Origin: Pseudomonadota bacterium
Lineage (GTDB): Bacteria; Pseudomonadota; Alphaproteobacteria; Sphingomonadales; Sphingomonadaceae
DNA length: 64,000 bases
Reading direction: 5' to 3'
Assembly: GCA_020160755.1 (NCBI GenBank)
Contig: JAIUPN010000002.1
Location: 124,001 to 188,000 of the forward strand
Positions 1-10,061 of the stretch are shown here, one piece after another. The stretch's first letter is position 1; each line of letters begins with the position of its first letter. Made by a program: the position numbers and the translations under genes. The notes under the pieces were generated by a model. That model did no database searches and was not told where the DNA came from. It worked only from the letters and a program-made list of their open reading frames with translations.

Positions 1-1764
1 GCGCTCGCCGCCGGCCTTGGCTGGGCGAGCCAGTCGGTACTCGCCGAACCGGGCGGCGAGCTGGTCGCGATCACCGGCGCGACGATCTTCGATGCCACGG
101 GCAAGGATCCCTATCGCGGCACCGTCGTCGTGCGGGATGGCCGGATCGATGCGGTCGGAGCTGACGTCAAGGCTCCCAAGGGCGCGAAGATAGTGCGTGC
201 CGACGGCAAGGCGCTGCTCCCGGGCTTCATCGACGTCCATACGCACTGGTCGCCGTCGGGCTCGCCCGCCGCGCTGCCGCAGATCGCCAACGCTTACCTC
301 TCGAGCGGCGTGACGACCGTGAACGACTTCCACCAGCAGCCCGAAGCCTTCGCGCCGCGCCGCGCCTGGCTCGCCGACATCTACGCGCCGCACGTCAACT
401 TCGTCGCGCGCATGAGCACGCCGGGCGGCCACGGCGCCGACTGGGGTGACACCAATACCACCAAATGGGTCGCGACCGCCGAGAGCGCGCGGCGCGAGGT
501 GCAGGCGCTCCAGCCCTATCGCCCCGACTATATCAAGGCTTTCGCCGACGGCTGGCGCTACGGCCAGCTGCCCGAGGAAACCTCGATGAACGTCGAGACC
601 CTCGCCGCACTCGCCGACGAGGCGCACAAGCATGGCCAGCGCGTGCTCACTCATACGGTGACCGTCGAACGCGGCAAGCTCGCCGCCGACGCCGGCATCG
701 ACGTGATCGCGCACAGCATCCAGGACGGCGTGCTCGATGCCGACGCGATCGCCCGGATCAAGAAGGCGGGCACCTTCTACGCCCCGACGCTCGCCATCTA
801 TCAGCTGAAGCCCGACGAGATCGGCCCCGGGCGCAAGGACGATGCCGCGACGCGCCTGCGCATTCGCAAATATGGCTTCGCCGAAGAGAATGTCCGCAAT
901 CTCCACGCGGCCGGCGTCACGATCGCGGTCGGGACCGACGCGGGGATCGGCGGTGCGAAGCACGGCGTCTCGACGCTCCAGGAAATGGAATTGCTCGTTG
1001 CGGCTGGCCTCACGCCGAAGGCGGCGCTGCTCGCGGGCACGTCGAATAGCGCGCTCGCGCTCGGACTTTCGGCCGACCGCGGCACGATCGAGAAGGGCAA
1101 GCGCGCCGATCTTGTGCTCATCGACGGCAAGCCGTGGGAAGCGATCGGCGATGTCGAGAAGATCGACCGTGTTTTCGTCGACGGCAAGCTCGTCCATGGC
1201 GCCGGGGTGAAGCTGCCCGCGGGCAACCTCGCCACGACGCTCCCGGCGTTGCCCGCCGAGGCGCTGATCGACGATTTCGAACGCGCCGATGGACGGAGCT
1301 CGCTCGACACGCTCCGCCTCACCGACATGGATGGCGGCGTCGAGCGTTCCTCGGTGGTCACCAACCGCGTGACCCACGCGGGCGGCGACGGCTCGGCGCT
1401 TGCCTTCGCGGTGCAGATGTCGCTCAAGGACAAGCCCGAGGGCGGCATCCTCGTGCCCTTGAGCCGTGGTTCGGTCCGTCCGGTCGATGCGCGCAAGTTC
1501 GCAGGCGTCCGGCTCGATATGCGCGGCGCCGGCCGCTATCTCCTCGTGGTCAACACGCTCGCAGGCGAATTCACCGCGCCGATCGAAGCGAAGGAAGGCT
1601 GGTCCGAGCTGCGCGTGCCCTTCTCCGCGCTCGTGGCGACGCGCCCCGGCCGCGGCGATGCGCCGTCCTGGCGCGGCGACGATCTCGTGCAGGTCGGTGT
1701 CGTCGTCCAGCGCGAGGCGGGCGCAAGTTCATGGGGCGAAATCGACAATCTTCGCTTTTACTGA
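1..1764 (+). CDS. Secreted amidohydrolase with C-terminal CIA30-like domain (5' partial)
   Basis: The reading frame is open from the left edge, so the true start lies outside the window. The first visible residues (ALAAGLGWASQSVLAEPG) look like the end of a signal peptide, suggesting export. The body is an imidazolonepropionase-like metal-dependent amidohydrolase: the metal-binding DVHTHW segment follows a typical beta-sandwich start, and GTDAGIGG carries the late catalytic Asp. After the barrel (from about base 1255) an extra domain of about 165 residues begins with LIDDFERADG and ends with WGEIDNLRFY, the pattern of CIA30-like carbohydrate-binding beta-sandwiches. The substrate cannot be told. 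It is separated by about 250 bp from the sulfide operon and is probably not part of it. Confidence 0.85.
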   Translation, partial: ALAAGLGWASQSVLAEPGGELVAITGATIFDATGKDPYRGTVVVRDGRIDAVGADVKAPKGAKIVRADGKALLPGFIDVHTHWSPSGSPAALPQIANAYLSSGVTTVNDFHQQPEAFAPRRAWLADIYAPHVNFVARMSTPGGHGADWGDTNTTKWVATAESARREVQALQPYRPDYIKAFADGWRYGQLPEETSMNVETLAALADEAHKHGQRVLTHTVTVERGKLAADAGIDVIAHSIQDGVLDADAIARIKKAGTFYAPTLAIYQLKPDEIGPGRKDDAATRLRIRKYGFAEENVRNLHAAGVTIAVGTDAGIGGAKHGVSTLQEMELLVAAGLTPKAALLAGTSNSALALGLSADRGTIEKGKRADLVLIDGKPWEAIGDVEKIDRVFVDGKLVHGAGVKLPAGNLATTLPALPAEALIDDFERADGRSSLDTLRLTDMDGGVERSSVVTNRVTHAGGDGSALAFAVQMSLKDKPEGGILVPLSRGSVRPVDARKFAGVRLDMRGAGRYLLVVNTLAGEFTAPIEAKEGWSELRVPFSALVATRPGRGDAPSWRGDDLVQVGVVVQREAGASSWGEIDNLRFY

Positions 1765-2019
1765 TTCCCGCGCGGCGCCGCTTACGGCGGTCTGCCGCAA
1801 AGCGAGCGATCCTTGCTCCATCCGTGTCAGACTCGGTTGGGCAATATAGGAGTGGGGTAAACTCGTTTCGCTGCGTCTCTTTCTATTGAGAGCGGATGCA
1901 TTTGCTCAGAATCGCGCGTCCGCTGTTCCTGGAAGGAGTATTCGCTGATCATGGAGGAGGACCGGGCTGCATGGACTTTAGCAGCGGATGTCCCGCTCGC
2001 GGCTGCACGGCATCAGCTT

Positions 2020-2898
2020 ATGTCGATAGCGAAAGATACGGCGGCGGTGCGCGGCTTCTTCGATCCCGAGACCTCGACGATCAGCTATTTGGTCCATGAT
2101 CGGCGCACGAAGCGCGGCGCGGTGATCGACAGTGTGCTAGACTATGACGCAGCTGCCGGGCGTACCTCGACCGCCTCGGCCGAAGCGATCATGGAGTATG
2201 TCCGCGCCGAGGGCATCGCGATCGACTGGCTTTTGGAGACCCACGCGCATGCCGATCATCTCTCGGCAGCAGCTTGGATCAAGGAAAGGCTCGGCGGCGC
2301 GATCGCGATCGGCGAGCATATCCGGGACGTTCAGGCTGTGTTCGGCGACATCTTCAACGCCGGACCCGAATTTCGCCGTGATGGCTCGGATTTCGATCGT
2401 CTCTGGTCCGATGGCGACCGTTTCGCAATTGGCGAACTGCCAGTTACCGTGCTCCATGTTCCCGGTCATACGCCAGCTTGTGTTGCTTATGTGATCGGCG
2501 ATGTGGTGTTCGTCGGCGACACGATGTTCATGCCCGATTACGGCTCGGCGCGCGCTGATTTTCCGGGCGGCGATGCTGTTTTTCTGTTCCGGTCGCTCCG
2601 CCGCATCCTTGAGCTCCCCGGCGATACGCCGCTCTTCATGTGCCACGACTATCTGACCGCGGAGCGGCAGGAGCACCGCTGGCAAACGACCGTCGCCGAG
2701 CAGCGTGCCGCAAACGTCCACGCGCGCGATGGTATCTCCGAAGACGAGTTCGTCGCTCGCCGCCGCGCGCGCGATACCGAACTCGCGATGCCTCGGCTGC
2801 TGCTGCCTTCGATACAGGTCAATATGCGGGCGGGGCGCTTGCCGCCCGCGGAGGACAATGGCGTCGCCTATCTCAAGATACCGATCGATCGGCTGTGA
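2020..2898 (+). CDS. blh: MBL-fold persulfide dioxygenase-like hydrolase (Blh/ETHE1 type)
   Basis: Metallo-beta-lactamase-fold protein of the sulfur dioxygenase group, which oxidises glutathione persulfide to sulfite. The zinc/iron motif THAHADH lies at about residues 74-80, followed by HVPGHTPACV and the GDTMFMPDYGSAR segment; the C-terminus ends IQVNMRAGRLPPAEDNG, a hallmark of this subgroup. The start at 2020 (MSIAKDTAAVRGFF) fits the usual family N-terminus. An in-frame ATG at 1951 would add 23 residues and has an AAGGAG sequence about 13 bases upstream, so it cannot be excluded. It is followed after 31 bases by a DUF442-SQR fusion and then a TSUP exporter, a coherent sulfide to persulfide to sulfite to export route. 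Function is inferred from family and context. Confidence 0.85.
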   Translation: MSIAKDTAAVRGFFDPETSTISYLVHDRRTKRGAVIDSVLDYDAAAGRTSTASAEAIMEYVRAEGIAIDWLLETHAHADHLSAAAWIKERLGGAIAIGEHIRDVQAVFGDIFNAGPEFRRDGSDFDRLWSDGDRFAIGELPVTVLHVPGHTPACVAYVIGDVVFVGDTMFMPDYGSARADFPGGDAVFLFRSLRRILELPGDTPLFMCHDYLTAERQEHRWQTTVAEQRAANVHARDGISEDEFVARRRARDTELAMPRLLLPSIQVNMRAGRLPPAEDNGVAYLKIPIDRL

Positions 2899-2929
2899 GC
2901 GCCGACACCTTTCCCCGAATGGAGAAACA

Positions 2930-4510
2930 ATGACCATCAGGAGCCTGACCCCAGCACTCAGCGTGTCGCCGCAGATCGACCCGGCCGATGTCGTCGCGCT
3001 CGCCGCGTCGGGGTTCCGCTCGATCGTCTGCAATCGCCCCGATGGCGAGGAAGCAGGGCAGCCGACGGCAGCGGCGATCGCCGCTGCTGCAGAGGCGCAC
3101 GGCCTTCGCTTCGTGCATATTCCCGTCATGTCGGGCGGGATCGATGAAGGCGATGTCGCCAAAATGGCCCGAGCGCTCGCCGACCTCCCGGCGCCGGTTC
3201 TGGCCTATTGCCGCTCAGGCGCGCGCTCCGAGCAGCTTGCCGGTATGGCGTCGGCGCGCGGCGCCGATGGTAGTGTCGCGCATTATGATATCATCGTGAT
3301 CGGTGGCGGCAGCGCGGGGATCGCGACCGCAGCGAGCATCCTGCGCCGCCGTCCCGGGGTGTCGATCGCGATCGTCGAGCCATGCGCGGATCATTATTAC
3401 CAGCCCGGGTTCACGATGGTCGGCGGCGGCATTTTTGCGGCCGAGGCAACCCGGCGCGACGAAGCGGGGCTGATCCCAGCAGGCGCCGAATGGGTCCGCG
3501 GCGCGGCGGCATCCTTCGATCCCGCGAGCGACCGGGTGACGCTGGCCGATGGGCGCGTGCTCGGCTATCGCGCGCTCATCGTCTGTCCGGGGCTCAAGCT
3601 CGACTGGGACGCGATCCCAGGGCTCGCCGGAGCGCTCGGCGCGGACGGCGTAACGTCCAACTATCGATACGATCTTGCGCCCTATACCGACCGTCTGGTG
3701 CGCCGTTTTCGCGGCGGCCGTGCACTGTTCACCCAGCCGCCGATGCCGATCAAATGCGCGGGCGCCCCGCAGAAGGCGATGTATCTCTCGTGCCACCGCT
3801 GGGAGCGTGCCGGGTTGCTCGGGCAGGCCGAGGTGCAATTCCATACGGCGACGCCGTCGCTGTTCGGGGTCGCTGCCTATGTGCCTGCGCTCGAAGCCTA
3901 TATCGCGCGCTACGCCGTCGATCTGCAGCTAGAATCGCGTCTCGTGTCGATCGACGGGCCGGCAAAAGTCGCGCTCTTCGAGCAGCGTCGCGGCGACGCC
4001 GTCCGCCGGGTCGAGGAACGCTTCGACATGATCCATGTCGTCCCGCCGCAGGTCGCCCCCGAATTTATCGCATCGAGCCCGCTCGCGGCGCCCTCCGGCT
4101 TCGTCGCGGTCGACGAGGCGACGCTCCGCCATAGTGTGTACGCCAATGTCTTCGCGCTCGGGGATGTCGCTGCAACCACCAACGCCAAGACCGCGGCCGC
4201 CGCGCGCAAACAGGCGCCTGTCGTGGCGCTCAACGCGCTCGCCGCGCTCGATGGCGCTCCGCCAGTGGCAGCTTATGACGGTTATGGGAGCTGCCCACTC
4301 ACGGTCGAAGCAGGGAAGATCGTCCTCGCCGAATTCGGCTATGGCGGGAAATTGCTCCCGACCTTTCCCAAATGGATGATCGAGGGCACGCGGCCGTCGC
4401 GCATCTCCTGGCTGCTCAAGGAAAAGATTCTACCGCCGGTCTACTGGCACGGCATGCTGCGCGGCCGCGAGTGGCTCGCGGCGCCGGCGCCGATCGGTTC
4501 GGGGGCGTGA
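2930..4510 (+). CDS. sqr: Fused DUF442 sulfurtransferase / sulfide:quinone oxidoreductase
   Basis: Two domains in one chain of 526 residues. Residues 1-110 are a DUF442 (TIGR01244) rhodanese/phosphatase-like sulfurtransferase with active-site loop CRSGARS, Cys94. From residue 120 an FAD-binding oxidoreductase begins (DIIVIGGGSAG) with the SQR-type features VCPGLKLDWD, PIKCAGAPQKAMYLS and a late GSCPLTVEAGK, whose cysteines are expected to form the persulfide relay. The product would oxidise sulfide at the membrane, pass electrons to quinone and hand sulfane sulfur on for the upstream MBL dioxygenase. The start is set by GGAGAAAC just before ATG at 2930. Its stop overlaps the GTG start of the next gene, indicating translational coupling. 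This fusion is known in proteobacterial sulfide clusters. Confidence 0.92.
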   Translation: MTIRSLTPALSVSPQIDPADVVALAASGFRSIVCNRPDGEEAGQPTAAAIAAAAEAHGLRFVHIPVMSGGIDEGDVAKMARALADLPAPVLAYCRSGARSEQLAGMASARGADGSVAHYDIIVIGGGSAGIATAASILRRRPGVSIAIVEPCADHYYQPGFTMVGGGIFAAEATRRDEAGLIPAGAEWVRGAAASFDPASDRVTLADGRVLGYRALIVCPGLKLDWDAIPGLAGALGADGVTSNYRYDLAPYTDRLVRRFRGGRALFTQPPMPIKCAGAPQKAMYLSCHRWERAGLLGQAEVQFHTATPSLFGVAAYVPALEAYIARYAVDLQLESRLVSIDGPAKVALFEQRRGDAVRRVEERFDMIHVVPPQVAPEFIASSPLAAPSGFVAVDEATLRHSVYANVFALGDVAATTNAKTAAAARKQAPVVALNALAALDGAPPVAAYDGYGSCPLTVEAGKIVLAEFGYGGKLLPTFPKWMIEGTRPSRISWLLKEKILPPVYWHGMLRGREWLAAPAPIGSGA

Positions 4511-5304
4511 CGCTCGACACGTTTCAATATCTGCTCGGCGGCCTGTCGGGCGGCATCGTCGGCTTCACCCTCGGCCTTGTCGGCGGTGGCGGCTCGATTC
4601 TCGCAGTGCCGCTGATGGTCTATCTCGTCGGGGTCGCGAGCCCGCATGTAGCGATCGGGACGAGCGCGCTCGCGGTTGCCGCCAACGCGGCCTCGGGGCT
4701 CGCGCAGCATGCACGCGCCGGGACGGTCAAATGGCGCTGCGGCTTTCTCTATGCGGGGAGCGGCATCGTCGGCGCGCTCGCAGGCTCGACCATCGGCAAG
4801 GCGATCGACGGGCAGAAACTGCTCTTCCTCTTCGCGTTGCTGATGCTCGTCGTAGGCGTGCTGATGCTGCGCGGGCGAGACAATCCCGGCATCGAGGGGG
4901 CCGCCTGCGATCGCCATAATGCGCCGAAAGTGCTCGGCTATGGTCTCGGCACCGGGGGCTTTTCGGGATTTTTCGGTATCGGCGGCGGGTTCCTGATCGT
5001 GCCTGGGCTGATCGCCTCTACGAAGATGCCGATCCTCAACGCGGTCGGCACCAGCCTCGTCGCGGTCACCGCCTTCGGGCTGACCACGGCGCTGAGCTAT
5101 GCGGTGTCGGGATTGATCGACTGGCCGCTGGCCGCAGTCTTCATCGCCGGGGGACTCGCCGGCGGTATCGCCGGGACACGCGCCGCGCGTCAATTATCGA
5201 GCCGGGGGGCGCTGACCGCGATCTTCGTCGGCCTTATCTTCACGGTCGCAGCCTATATGCTCTTCAGGAGCGCGAGCGCTCTTTTCGCGACCGCGGGCGG
5301 TTGA
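4507..5304 (+). CDS. TSUP (TauE/SafE) family sulfite/sulfur-compound exporter
   Basis: Integral membrane protein of 265 residues with roughly eight hydrophobic segments arranged as two repeats. Each repeat carries the glycine-rich TSUP signature (GFTLGLVGGGGSILAVPLMVYL near the N-terminus and FSGFFGIGGGFLIVPGLI in the second half; each split by the membrane helix). GTG start at 4507 overlaps the TGA of the SQR gene (GTGA). In sulfide-oxidising clusters this family is thought to remove sulfite or related anions produced by persulfide oxidation; this role is inferred from context. The gene closes the operon: the next gene (CusF) is convergent only 25 bp away. Confidence 0.9.
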   Translation: MTLDTFQYLLGGLSGGIVGFTLGLVGGGGSILAVPLMVYLVGVASPHVAIGTSALAVAANAASGLAQHARAGTVKWRCGFLYAGSGIVGALAGSTIGKAIDGQKLLFLFALLMLVVGVLMLRGRDNPGIEGAACDRHNAPKVLGYGLGTGGFSGFFGIGGGFLIVPGLIASTKMPILNAVGTSLVAVTAFGLTTALSYAVSGLIDWPLAAVFIAGGLAGGIAGTRAARQLSSRGALTAIFVGLIFTVAAYMLFRSASALFATAGG

Positions 5305-5329
5305 GGTTCCTGCCGCCCGCCGCCACCGT

Positions 5330-5701
5330 CTATTTCATCTTTTCAATCCGCGTGATCGTTCCCGCCTTGCCGTCCCAGTCGAGCTCGAAACTCACCCGGT
5401 CTCCGACCGCCAGACCTTCCAGCAGCTTCTGCGGCGCGGCGAAGCCCATCGTCATCGCCGGCCAATCGAGTTCGGCGATCGCGCCATGATCGAGGGTGAT
5501 CTCCCCGGCCGCGGTGTCGATTGCGGTCACGCTTCCCGTGCCCTTGCCGTGCCTGGTTTCGGCCGGCATCGCCATGGCGCCGACATCCTTCGCGGGCGCG
5601 GCCGCGTCTTCGGCCGGTTTCGAGGTTTCGCCTTGCTGGCCGCAAGCGGCAAGTCCTGCGGTGAGCGCGAGGCCCAGCGCGAATGTGACAGATTTCTTCA
5701 T
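5330..5701 (-). CDS. cusF: CusF-like periplasmic copper chaperone lipoprotein
   Basis: A 123-residue protein with a lipoprotein signal ([12 protein letters not shown], lipobox LAAC) and an Asp/Ala/Lys linker, then a CusF-fold domain. The Cu(I)/Ag(I)-binding pattern of CusF is visible: [18 protein letters not shown] supplies His, Trp and the two Met ligands (H36, W44, M47, M49 in E. coli CusF). In E. coli CusF hands Cu(I) to the CusCBA pump. Here it is the last gene of the cus operon on the minus strand; its ATG overlaps the stop of cusA by 4 bp. The lipid anchor, absent in E. coli CusF, would tether the chaperone to a membrane. Confidence 0.92.
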   Translation of the reverse strand: MKKSVTFALGLALTAGLAACGQQGETSKPAEDAAAPAKDVGAMAMPAETRHGKGTGSVTAIDTAAGEITLDHGAIAELDWPAMTMGFAAPQKLLEGLAVGDRVSFELDWDGKAGTITRIEKMK

Positions 5702-8700
5702 GTCGCTTCTCCTTCGGGTTGAATGGGATTTGCCGCGCGTCTCCGCATGAGCAGATAGGCGGCGGGAATGATGAACATCGACAAGAGCGGCGCGGTGAGC
5801 ATGCCGCCGACCATCGGCGCTGCGATCCGGCTCATCACCTCCGAACCCGTCCCGGTCCCGACGAGGATCGGGAACAAGCCGGCGAGGATGACTGCGACGG
5901 TCATCGCCTTGGGCCGCACGCGCAGCAGCGCACCGTCACGGACCGCGGCCTTGATGTCGCCGTCGTCGCGGGCGGCGAGCGCCTGTTTGAGATAGATAAG
6001 CATCACGACCCCGAACTCGGCGGCGACGCCAGCGAGCGCAATGAACCCGACTGCGCTCGCAACCGACTGGTTATAGCCGAGCAGATAGAGCAGCCACAGG
6101 CCGCCGGTGAGCGCGAAGGGCAAGCTTGCCATAATGAGTAAAGCCTCGTCCCAGCGGCGGAAGGTCAGATAGAGCAGGACTAAGATGATCGCGAGCGTGA
6201 CCGGCACCACGATCTTCATCCGTTCGGTCGCGCGGACGAGGAACTCGAACTGTCCGGTGTAGGAGACGCTCACGCTGGGGGGCAGCTTGACGTCGCGCGC
6301 GATCGCCTGCTGGATGTCCTGCACCAGCCCCTGCAGGTCGCGGCCGCGGCTGTCGACATAGATCCAGGTTACCGGACGTCCATTCTCGCTGCGCAGCATC
6401 GGCGGGCCGTCGCTCACCTTCACGCTGGCGACGGTGCCGAGCGTGATTTGCTGGCGCGAAGGCGTCAGGATCGGCAGGCTAGCGAGTTCGCCGATACTGT
6501 CGCGCAGCTCGCGCGGATAGCGGACGCTGATCGGGTAGCGCGCGAGCCCCTCGATGGTCTGGCCGATCGTCTCGCCGCCGATCGCGCCGGAGACGATGGA
6601 CTGCACGTCGGCGACATTGAGGCCGTAGCGCGCCGCCGCGGCGCGATCGATGTCGACATCGATATAGCGCCCGCCGGTCAGCCGTTCGGCCAGCGCCGAG
6701 GCGACGCCGGGCACGGTCTTCACGACCGTTTCGATGCGTTTGGCGGTCTGGTCGATCGCCGCCAGATCCGATCCCGCGACCTTGATACCTACCGGGCTCT
6801 TGATCCCGGTCGCGAGCATATCGATGCGGTTGCGGATCGGGGGAATCCAGAAATTGGCGAGCCCCGGAACGCGGACGCGCGCATCGAGTTCCTCGACCAG
6901 CTTTTCCTCGGTCATGCCGGGACGCCATTGCTCTTTCGGTTTGAAGCGGATCGTCGTTTCGAACATCTCTAGGGGCGCCGGGTCGGTCGCGGTGTCGGCG
7001 CGCCCTGCTTTGCCGAACACGCTCTCGACCTCGGGCACCGTCTTGATCAGCCGATCGGTTTGCTGGAGCAGGCTCGACGCGCGCGCCGCTGAAATGCCGG
7101 GAAGCGCCGAGGGCATGTAGAGCAGGTCGCCTTCGCGCATCTGCGGCATGAACTCGCCGCCGATCTGGGTCATCGGCCACAGGCTGGTGGCGAAGACGAG
7201 GCCGGCGATCGCGAGCGCCTTTTTGGGGCGGGCCAGCACCCAGTCGAGTGCCGGCCGATAGGCGTGGGTCAGCCAGCGATTGATCGGATTGGCCTGTTCG
7301 GCGGGGATCCGGCCGCGGATCAGCCAGCCCATCAGCACCGGAACCAGCGTGATCGAGAGTATCGCGGCCGCGGCCATCGCATAGGTTTTGGTGAATGCGA
7401 GCGGCGCGAAGAGTCGCCCTTCCTGGCCCTCGAGCGTGAAGATCGGGATGAACGAGAAGGTGATGATGAGGAGGCTGAGGAAGAGCGCCGGCCCAACTTC
7501 GGCGGCGGCCTCGGTGATCACGCGCCAGCGTTCGGCGCCCTTCAATTCCTCGCCCGGATGATCGCGCTCCCAATGTTCGAGATGCTTGTGGGCATTTTCG
7601 ATCATCACCACGGCTGCGTCGACCATCGCGCCGACCGCGATCGCGATGCCGCCCAGCGACAGGATATTGGCGTTGAGCCCCTGCAGCCGCATGACGATAA
7701 AGGCGATGAGGATGCCGAGCGGCAAGGTCAGGATCGCGACCAGCGCCGAGCGCGCGTGCCAGAGGAAGAGCGCGCAGACGAGCCCGACGATGATGAACTC
7801 TTCGACGAGCTTCGAGGTCAGATTGTCGACCGCGCGGTCGATCAGCCCCGAACGGTCGTAAGTGGTGACGATCTCGACTCCGGGCGGCAGACTGCGCTTG
7901 AGCTCGGCGAGCTTGGTGCGGACGCCGTCGATAACCTCGCGGGCATTCTTGCCCTCTCGCATGACGATCACGCCGCCCGCGACCTCACCCTCGCCGTTGA
8001 GCTCGGCGATACCGCGCCTTGTGTCGGGGCCGATCTGGACCGTTGCGACGTCGCCCACCGTAACCGGAATTCCGCCGCTTGCAGTGCGGAGAGGAACCGC
8101 GCGAAAGTCGTCGAGCGACTTCAGATAGCCGCTCGCGCGGACGATATATTCGGCTTCGGCGAGTTCGAGGCTGCCGCCGCCGCTTTCCTGGTTGGCGCGC
8201 TTGAGGGCGTCTGCCACCTCCGGCGCGGTCACCCCGAAGGCGGCGAGCTTCTGCGGATCGACGATGATCTGATATTGGCGCACCATGCCGCCGATGCTCG
8301 CGACCTCGGCGACGCCAGGGACCGATTTGAGTTCGAAGCGGAGGAACCAGTCCTGCAGGCTGCGCAGTTCGGCGAGATCGTGGCGGCCGCTCTTGTCGAC
8401 CAGCGCATATTCATAGATCCAGCCGACCCCGGTTGCGTCGGGGCCGAGGCTCGCGCGTGCGCCCTCGGGGAGGCGGCTTTGCACCTGGCTCAGATATTCG
8501 AGGACGCGGCTGCGCGCCCAATAGGGATCGGTGCCGTCGTTGAATAGCACATAGACGAAGCTGTCGCCGACGAAGCTATAGCCGCGCACGACGCGCGCTC
8601 CGGGCACGGAGAGCATCGTCGTCGTGATCGGATAGGTGACCTGATCCTCGACGATCCGCGGTGCCTGGCCCGCATAAGTGGTGCGGATGATGACTTGAAC

Positions 8701-8832
8701 GTCCGAGAGATCAGGCAGGGCATCGACCGGCGTCGTGCGGACCGCGGCGATCCCGAGCAGCGTCAGGATCAGTGCCGCCGCGACGACAAGTCCGCGCGCC
8801 GCGACCGAGGCGCGAATGATCTTCGCGATCAT
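5698..8832 (-). CDS. cusA: CusA-type heavy-metal RND efflux pump permease
   Basis: Inner-membrane RND proton antiporter of 1044 residues, the normal length. The transmembrane helix 4 signature is [18 protein letters not shown] (Asp about residue 405), which matches the HME4 monovalent Cu(I)/Ag(I) class and not the divalent CzcA class (DFGxxxDGA). The N-terminus [17 protein letters not shown] and [19 protein letters not shown] are typical. It works with the adaptor and outer-membrane protein encoded upstream to expel periplasmic and cytosolic copper or silver. All four cus genes overlap by 4 bp (tolC-cusB-cusA-cusF), so they are almost certainly one translationally coupled operon on the minus strand. 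Confidence 0.96.
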   Translation of the reverse strand: MIAKIIRASVAARGLVVAAALILTLLGIAAVRTTPVDALPDLSDVQVIIRTTYAGQAPRIVEDQVTYPITTTMLSVPGARVVRGYSFVGDSFVYVLFNDGTDPYWARSRVLEYLSQVQSRLPEGARASLGPDATGVGWIYEYALVDKSGRHDLAELRSLQDWFLRFELKSVPGVAEVASIGGMVRQYQIIVDPQKLAAFGVTAPEVADALKRANQESGGGSLELAEAEYIVRASGYLKSLDDFRAVPLRTASGGIPVTVGDVATVQIGPDTRRGIAELNGEGEVAGGVIVMREGKNAREVIDGVRTKLAELKRSLPPGVEIVTTYDRSGLIDRAVDNLTSKLVEEFIIVGLVCALFLWHARSALVAILTLPLGILIAFIVMRLQGLNANILSLGGIAIAVGAMVDAAVVMIENAHKHLEHWERDHPGEELKGAERWRVITEAAAEVGPALFLSLLIITFSFIPIFTLEGQEGRLFAPLAFTKTYAMAAAAILSITLVPVLMGWLIRGRIPAEQANPINRWLTHAYRPALDWVLARPKKALAIAGLVFATSLWPMTQIGGEFMPQMREGDLLYMPSALPGISAARASSLLQQTDRLIKTVPEVESVFGKAGRADTATDPAPLEMFETTIRFKPKEQWRPGMTEEKLVEELDARVRVPGLANFWIPPIRNRIDMLATGIKSPVGIKVAGSDLAAIDQTAKRIETVVKTVPGVASALAERLTGGRYIDVDIDRAAAARYGLNVADVQSIVSGAIGGETIGQTIEGLARYPISVRYPRELRDSIGELASLPILTPSRQQITLGTVASVKVSDGPPMLRSENGRPVTWIYVDSRGRDLQGLVQDIQQAIARDVKLPPSVSVSYTGQFEFLVRATERMKIVVPVTLAIILVLLYLTFRRWDEALLIMASLPFALTGGLWLLYLLGYNQSVASAVGFIALAGVAAEFGVVMLIYLKQALAARDDGDIKAAVRDGALLRVRPKAMTVAVILAGLFPILVGTGTGSEVMSRIAAPMVGGMLTAPLLSMFIIPAAYLLMRRRAANPIQPEGEAT

Positions 8833-10061
8833 TGCGCAGGCTCCAGCGGGCGCACGGTGAGACCGGTCAGGCTCGCTTCGGAATCGAGCAGGAACTGACC
8901 CGACGCGACGACCTTCTCGCCGGGTGCGAGCCCCCGCAATATCTCGGTCTTGCCGCCGCCTTCGCGCCCAGCGACCACTTCGGCAGGATGATAGCGACCG
9001 TCGCCCTTCTCGAGCATCACGATGCTGCGCGTGCCGGTGCGGATCACCGCTTCGCTCGGCACCAGCAGCGCCGGTTTGGCATCGCCGCCGAGCGCTACCG
9101 CCGCGAACATTCCGGGGCGGAGACGCCCGCCGCGATTGGCGAGTTCAATGCGCACCGTCAGAGTCCGACTGTCGGCGGTCGTCGTCGGCAGGATCGCCAC
9201 GACCCTGCCGGCGAAGCTCTCGCCGGGAAAGGCGGTAAGGGTCGCCGTCGCCCGCTGGCCGATGTTGACCAACCCGGCCTGCGCTTCGGGTAGCGCCGCG
9301 TTGAGCCATACCGTGCCGAGCCCCGAAATTTCGGCGAGCGTCTGCCCCGTGGCGAGCGTGACGCCCGCGCGCGCATTAAGTGTCTGGACGACGCCGCCGA
9401 TCGGCGCGCGTACCGTCAGCCTGCCGCCGGTTCGTCCGGTCCGGTCGACCTCGGCAATCACCCCTTCGGGCATGCCCATCAGCCGCAGCCGCTGGCGTGC
9501 CGCTGAAGTGAGGTCGGGGCGTCCGAGTTTCTTGACGCTCAGATATTCGGTCTGGGCGCCGCCCCATTCGGGCAATTGCAGGTCGGCGATCGGGGTGCCG
9601 GCGCCGATGACGTCGCCGGGGGCGAGGCGATAGACGCGCTCGACGAAACCGCCCGAACGCGCCTGGACGATCGCGACGTCGCGCTGGTTGAATTCCACAC
9701 TGCCATTGACGTCGAAGGTCGCGGCAAGGCTGCCCATTTCGGCGGCGACGACGCGTATTCCGAGGCTCTGCCGCGCGGCCGGATCGACCGTTATGCCGGG
9801 GCCGGTGCCAGAACCGCCGGCTTCATCGGCATATTTAGGCTCGAGCTGCATATCCATGAAGGGCGACTTGCCGGGCTTGTCGAACTTCTGGTTCGGAAAC
9901 ATCGGGTCGTAATAATAGAGGATCTTGCGGCCGTCGGCCGTTGCTCCCCCCGGCGTCTGACTGTCCCCGTGCTGTCCCACCCAGTAGCCGCCGCTGCCCG
10001 CGATCAGCACGGCAGCCAGGATTCCGGCGCGCCAGCGCGCCGCTGATGTTGCATCGGTCAT
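8829..10061 (-). CDS. cusB: CusB-type RND periplasmic adaptor
   Basis: Membrane fusion protein of 410 residues with one N-terminal membrane anchor ([19 protein letters not shown]). Directly after it comes the heavy-metal-binding segment [21 protein letters not shown] and DMQLEPKY, the signature of CusB/SilB adaptors, carrying Met residues that can take Cu(I) from CusF. The barrel-sandwich, hairpin and beta-barrel domains of the HlyD family follow (for example [19 protein letters not shown]). It bridges CusA and the TolC-like channel. It sits between them with 4-bp overlaps on both sides. Confidence 0.95.
   Translation of the reverse strand: MTDATSAARWRAGILAAVLIAGSGGYWVGQHGDSQTPGGATADGRKILYYYDPMFPNQKFDKPGKSPFMDMQLEPKYADEAGGSGTGPGITVDPAARQSLGIRVVAAEMGSLAATFDVNGSVEFNQRDVAIVQARSGGFVERVYRLAPGDVIGAGTPIADLQLPEWGGAQTEYLSVKKLGRPDLTSAARQRLRLMGMPEGVIAEVDRTGRTGGRLTVRAPIGGVVQTLNARAGVTLATGQTLAEISGLGTVWLNAALPEAQAGLVNIGQRATATLTAFPGESFAGRVVAILPTTTADSRTLTVRIELANRGGRLRPGMFAAVALGGDAKPALLVPSEAVIRTGTRSIVMLEKGDGRYHPAEVVAGREGGGKTEILRGLAPGEKVVASGQFLLDSEASLTGLTVRPLEPAQ

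Noticed and set aside
7264..8547. Plus-strand open frame of 427 codons inside cusA
   Set aside because: Antisense shadow of the RND gene with low-complexity Arg/Asp-rich translation.
5698..8832. CzcA-type divalent cation pump
   Set aside because: The helix-4 signature is of the Cu/Ag class, and a CusF gene is attached.
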